Assembly: GCA_947459455.1 (NCBI GenBank)
Contig: CANHEC010000075.1
Coordinates: forward strand, 1 to 8,204
Origin: Chitinophagaceae bacterium
GTDB lineage: Bacteria; Bacteroidota; Bacteroidia; Chitinophagales; Chitinophagaceae
Direction: 5' to 3'
DNA: 8,204 bases
Shown one piece after another: positions 5,299 to 8,204 of this stretch (position 1 is the first letter of the stretch; each line of letters starts with the position of its first letter). Under the pieces are notes generated by a model. The model saw only the letters and a program-made list of their open reading frames with translations. It was not told the origin of the DNA and did not search any database. The position numbers and the translations under genes were made by a program.

Positions 5299-6831
5299 CT
5301 AAAACTTAAACCCAACCCCAAAGCCGGGCAAAAAAGTAGTGGGGCTTTGCCCCAGCAGCGCTTTGTGCTCGGGCGCAGTGGGGCTGCCATATCGGTAGGC
5401 GGCCCACATGCGCATAAACTCGGGCTGGTTCGTCAGGTCGTGCTGGTAGCGAAGGTAGCCGTGCAGGTAGATGTGGCGGCTTACGTGCCATTTGGCCTGC
5501 AGCTGGCCGGTGGCTGCCCAGTAGGTTTTGCCTGGCCCTTCCTGCAGTTGTACGTCTTCGTAGTATATGTTTTGCGGATGGCTGTTCACAGCGCCTGGAA
5601 GGCGCACCCTTGGTACAGCTTCCGGCTTCAATGATTGTCGCTGTACTCCCAAGGTTAGCCCGAGTCCGGCCATTAAGTCCAGCTTTATTTTTTTGGTACT
5701 GCGCCATAGCAGGTATTCGCCCATCACCGGCACCTGTACGGCATTGAATACGTTGCCAGCAATGGAACTGGTACCCATGAAAAAGTTATTGTCGGGCCAT
5801 GCCTCCAGCGCATAAGGATGCGTTTCGAACCCGGCGCTTACAAACCAGCGGGGCGCTACCCGGTAGCGGATGCGGGCCCCGTAGGTAAAGCGCTGCTGCC
5901 GTAGCCTGGCCAGGTGGCCCCCTGCATCGCTCAGGCTAATGCTGGGGTAAAAGCTGCTGGTGAGTAGTTCGGCCTCCCAGCGGTGGGTGCGCAAGAATGC
6001 CGTGTCGATACCGCGGCGGCCTATTCGGGCTCGCCGGGACAGTGTTTTTTCAGTAGCGCCAATAGTATAGCGAATGCCCAGCGTAGTAGCTACCACCTGG
6101 CCGGTGCTTCGTGCAGTGGCCCAGTGGTTGCCCGGCGACTGGTGGTGGCGGTAGTGGAGGGTTTGTAAAGCAACATCAGCGCCTAAGGGCAAATGGCCAC
6201 CCACCGTTAGCAACAACGAAAGGCGGTGATTGGCTTGCCATCTAAGCCCAACGGCACCACTCAGGCTAAAAAGTTCGCTACGCAGCAAGCTTGAATTGTT
6301 CGTTTTCGCATACAGCGTATCGCCACCAGTACCCAGCATTGTATTGAAATTGTTAATAGCGCTGGGCCCCGGCCTACGCCCCATCGTAGTACTAAAGCTT
6401 GGTCCAGCTTGTACCGTCAGGTAAAACCTGTCTTTGCCCTTTCTGTTCGTAAGCGGTATGCTGTATTCTGCAAAAGGGTTGAACCGCCAAAAGGTATGGC
6501 CCGACTGCTGTGTGAAGCCACTGAAGCTGATGTCGCGACCAGCAAATGAATGATCTATATTCAGTCCGAGCCTCAGATTCGGGTTGCTGGTGGGTGCAGA
6601 AAGTGCCATTCCCCAAAAAGCTTGCGGATCGGCCGCAGTAGCCAACATGCCCCCCGGATCCTCGATGCGCAATTGTTCACGTTGAATGCCCCAGCGGCTC
6701 TCAACTGTAATGTTGAAGGGCTGATGCTTGCTACTGCTTGTCATTTGGCCGAAAGAGATAGTTGACAAAATCAGTAAGGAAGCAAGGAGCCAATCGGCTA
6801 ACTTCAGTGTCACGGTTTGTTTACTTTCCAT
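5299..6831 (-). CDS. Predicted outer-membrane beta-barrel protein, apparently with two barrel-like halves
   Basis: 510 residues from ATG 6831; an in-frame GTG at 6843 is possible but adds only four residues ahead of the signal peptide (MESKQTVTLKLADWLLASLL to about residue 29, SFGQ). After it come many amphipathic strands ending in short turns. The N-terminal half (about 38-260) includes LRLGLNIDHSF, FNPFAEYSIPL, RFYLTVQAGPSF, AVGLRWQANHRLSLLLTVG and VATTLGIRYTIG. A basic linker follows (RRARIGRRG, about 266-274). The C-terminal half (about 283-510) repeats the style: WEAELLTSSFYPSISL, YGARIRYRVAPRWFVSAGFE, IKLDLMAGLGLTLG, TGQLQAKWHVSRHIYLHGYLRY. It ends in FGVGFKF, a terminal Phe as favoured for outer-membrane insertion. 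No TonB plug, OmpA or enzyme motif was seen. It could be a surface sensor, porin or envelope partner; the function is unknown. It heads the probable two-gene unit with the next barrel gene. Confidence 0.82.
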   Translation of the reverse strand: MESKQTVTLKLADWLLASLLILSTISFGQMTSSSKHQPFNITVESRWGIQREQLRIEDPGGMLATAADPQAFWGMALSAPTSNPNLRLGLNIDHSFAGRDISFSGFTQQSGHTFWRFNPFAEYSIPLTNRKGKDRFYLTVQAGPSFSTTMGRRPGPSAINNFNTMLGTGGDTLYAKTNNSSLLRSELFSLSGAVGLRWQANHRLSLLLTVGGHLPLGADVALQTLHYRHHQSPGNHWATARSTGQVVATTLGIRYTIGATEKTLSRRARIGRRGIDTAFLRTHRWEAELLTSSFYPSISLSDAGGHLARLRQQRFTYGARIRYRVAPRWFVSAGFETHPYALEAWPDNNFFMGTSSIAGNVFNAVQVPVMGEYLLWRSTKKIKLDLMAGLGLTLGVQRQSLKPEAVPRVRLPGAVNSHPQNIYYEDVQLQEGPGKTYWAATGQLQAKWHVSRHIYLHGYLRYQHDLTNQPEFMRMWAAYRYGSPTAPEHKALLGQSPTTFLPGFGVGFKF

Positions 6832-6866
6832 ATTAGTAAGCACAAGTTATCGTTTTGGAAAGGCGA

Positions 6867-6900
6867 AAGCGGAGGGCTATCTCCTGCCAGCCCTCCGCTT
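6867..6900 (-). terminator. Terminator hairpin after the lipoprotein gene
   Basis: AAGCGGAGGGCT and AGCCCTCCGCTT are perfect 12-bp inverted arms around a 10-nt loop, 6 nt after the stop codon at 6907. The minus strand then reads TTTCGCCTTT, an interrupted T-rich tail. The stem is strong enough for a terminator, though the tail is imperfect. It isolates the lipoprotein gene from the barrel genes. Confidence 0.75.
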
Positions 6901-6906
6901 GAATCA

Positions 6907-8055
6907 TTAATTATGTTTAATTTTTCTATGATGTCGCACTCCGTTTATCCAACCATAGTGGTCACTTTCATGTTTCTTGAATTCATATTTTTTGGCTGGC
7001 TTGAACTTCGGCCCTTTTGAACTCCACCCAAATTCACCTGTATGCCAAGGCTGCGGGAGTTCTGATGAAACTTTCCGTTGGTTCGTTCTGTCTATTAAGG
7101 TTCCACTCCTTGTGTATGTATAATAGATCGGCACATTGTTAGGCCACTTTGTATAATATTCGCCAACACCCTCAACCGAAAGTCGCTCACCTTCGGTATT
7201 CCACCAAACTCGCAAAAATCGTGTTTGCCTGCGTGTCTTCATACCAATACTACTGTATACCCCGGTGTTTTGAGCCCAAACGGTAGCTCGATATCGACGC
7301 CGATTGTCTATATCAATGTTACAGTCTGTAAGTTGTCCAAAGATATTTGTTTGTAGTTGTGTGCCATTACATGCAGTGCTAAACTGCTGAATTGTGGCAG
7401 TCGAAAACAAATCACGATCCCGATTCACAAGGTAAATGTTATCTGTTACTTGAGGCAGATACTGGAGGTCATTTTGTGAGGAGGATGTGTAGTAGTTTTG
7501 GAGTGCAGTCTCGAATGTGCTAGTTCCAAATTGAATTTCGAAGTTGCTCCTTTGTTCAGGGGTATATGCGAACACTCCATGCTCAGTTACACGGATAAAG
7601 TGCGAACCGATAATTATTTCGCGATAGGTATTCAGGCATAGCTCCATAATAGGATCTTGGATCAAATAGTCATCATAGACTAGTGGTTCGGGTGGTGCAA
7701 CATCGTCAATTGCTGGATCATAGTTGCTCAGTTGGATGGCAGCTTGCTGTTGCCAAAGGGCTTTGTTTAAGCGTTCTATATCCGCTTTGTCGTTCGGTGT
7801 AATTTCTACAAGACTTTTAAAATTGGGTAACCCACTTACGATCTCTCTTGCTTTGTCTTCTCCTATGGCATTGAAGTAGGCCATTGTTTTAGCAAATTCT
7901 TCAGAACTTGCAAATGCCAACGCACCATGTTGTACCTTCAACTCTACTGTCGTTACTGGTTCGTTTTCAATGGCTGGCGTGATCGTTTTTTCGCACCCCC
8001 AAATTCCTAGACTAATGGCAATAGTGGCTGTTCCAAGAAGTGTGTGTTTTTTCAT
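6907..8055 (-). CDS. Lipoprotein of unknown function, AT-rich relative to neighbours
   Basis: 382 residues from ATG 8055. The N-terminus MKKHTLLGTATIAISLGIWGC has a lipoprotein signal peptide with Cys21 as the likely lipidated residue (lipobox IWGC). After a short linker comes VELKVQHGALAFASSEEFAKTM (37-58), similar to a pattern common near the N-terminus of Bacteroidota lipoproteins (dG-L-F-s-eeF-k). A middle segment, PIMELCLNTYREIIIGSHFIRVTEHGVFAY (135-164), resembles another recurrent motif of such lipoproteins (LN...I-iG...kvTe-G-f). Cys140, Cys229 and Cys245 could form a disulfide. The C-terminus is rich in Tyr, Trp, Lys and His, ending in a basic run. No family was assigned. Sampled base composition is about 40% GC (23/60 at 7321-7380, 24/60 at 7621-7680) against 63% in the regulator gene (38/60 at 541-600), which suggests recent acquisition. 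It is flanked by its own terminator and by the palindromic element at 8091. Confidence 0.85.
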   Translation of the reverse strand: MKKHTLLGTATIAISLGIWGCEKTITPAIENEPVTTVELKVQHGALAFASSEEFAKTMAYFNAIGEDKAREIVSGLPNFKSLVEITPNDKADIERLNKALWQQQAAIQLSNYDPAIDDVAPPEPLVYDDYLIQDPIMELCLNTYREIIIGSHFIRVTEHGVFAYTPEQRSNFEIQFGTSTFETALQNYYTSSSQNDLQYLPQVTDNIYLVNRDRDLFSTATIQQFSTACNGTQLQTNIFGQLTDCNIDIDNRRRYRATVWAQNTGVYSSIGMKTRRQTRFLRVWWNTEGERLSVEGVGEYYTKWPNNVPIYYTYTRSGTLIDRTNQRKVSSELPQPWHTGEFGWSSKGPKFKPAKKYEFKKHESDHYGWINGVRHHRKIKHN

Positions 8056-8090
8056 ATGCTAAGTTCAAGTAATAAGTGCAACGGGGAGTT

Positions 8091-8153
8091 CTCCCTTTCT
8101 GGGCGGAGTGAAGCGAAGGCGTAGCCGAAGCGAAACGGAGCCCAGAAAGGGAG
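8091..8153. repeat. 63-bp element with perfect 14-bp inverted arms and internal direct repeats
   Basis: CTCCCTTTCTGGGC (8091-8104) and GCCCAGAAAGGGAG (8140-8153) are exact inverted arms. The 35-bp centre is purine-rich and carries GAAGCGAA twice (8110-8117 and 8127-8134), on either side of the small hairpin GGCGTAGCC (8118-8126). It lies between the lipoprotein gene (reading left) and a possible plus-strand start (reading right), where a terminator would not be expected. A mobile REP/MITE-like repeat or a regulatory RNA structure in a leader are both possible; only one copy is visible. Confidence 0.7.
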
Positions 8154-8166
8154 GGAGCCGAAAAAC

Positions 8167-8174
8167 TACCTTTG
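8167..8174 (+). promoter_or_regulatory. Consensus Bacteroidota -7 element at the right edge
   Basis: TACCTTTG on the plus strand matches the -7 consensus TAnnTTTG exactly and ends 10 nt before an ATG at 8185. This short spacing is common in the phylum. A matching -33 TTG was not found upstream, so the assignment rests on one element and position. Confidence 0.4.
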
Positions 8175-8184
8175 TTATTACCAC

Positions 8185-8204
8185 ATGACAAAGAAGTATA
8201 ATCA
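8185..8204 (+). CDS. Possible start of a plus-strand gene, cut by the window edge
   Basis: ATG at 8185 opens a frame reading MTKKYN before the sequence ends. The only support is the consensus -7 element just upstream and the start-like Lys-rich beginning. No product can be named. If real, it diverges from the lipoprotein gene across the 8091-8153 element. Confidence 0.3.

Noticed and set aside
8091..8153. Intrinsic terminator reading of the 14-bp hairpin
   Set aside because: No T tract follows on either strand and both neighbouring genes point away from it.

Overview
The window looks like chromosomal DNA of a member of the Bacteroidota (Cytophaga-Flavobacterium-Bacteroides group), perhaps near the Chitinophagaceae. 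The family-level placement is an inference. The reasons are: nearly every protein is a secreted, lipid-anchored or outer-membrane product with an N-terminal signal peptide; one gene is the TPR/transmembrane/C-terminal helix-turn-helix regulator typical of this phylum; starts lack a clear Shine-Dalgarno sequence; and TAnnTTTG-like -7 elements lie close to start codons. Six substantial genes and one probable small gene all read on the minus strand. A seventh large-scale gene may begin on the plus strand at the right edge. No tRNA, rRNA, CRISPR array, transposase or integrase was seen.

Right to left, in the direction of transcription: (a) 8055-6907 encodes a lipoprotein of unknown function. It is clearly more AT-rich than the rest and is closed by a perfect 12-bp terminator hairpin. 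Upstream of it is a 63-bp element with perfect 14-bp inverted arms, then a possible plus-strand promoter and start codon. (b) 6831-5299 and 5227-4616 encode two predicted outer-membrane beta-barrel proteins, probably one transcript, ending at a strong intrinsic terminator (4573-4599). The larger one appears to carry two barrel-like halves. (c) 4254-4572 holds no convincing gene but does hold a GC-rich REP-like palindrome. (d) 4253-3102 encodes a secreted protein made almost entirely of TPR repeats, with its own terminator at 3041-3070. (e) 2912-1 looks like one more transcription unit: a probable small membrane protein, a secreted protein with GIGTT-type repeats and a phage tail-fibre-tip-like C-terminus, and a membrane-spanning TPR regulator cut off by the left edge inside its HTH domain.

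Together the genes describe an envelope or cell-surface locus rather than a metabolic pathway. The most interesting parts are the fibre-like protein next to a membrane-bound one-component regulator, the compositionally distinct lipoprotein gene, and the perfect palindromic element in the divergent region at the right end. None is proven to be a system; each is given with a test.
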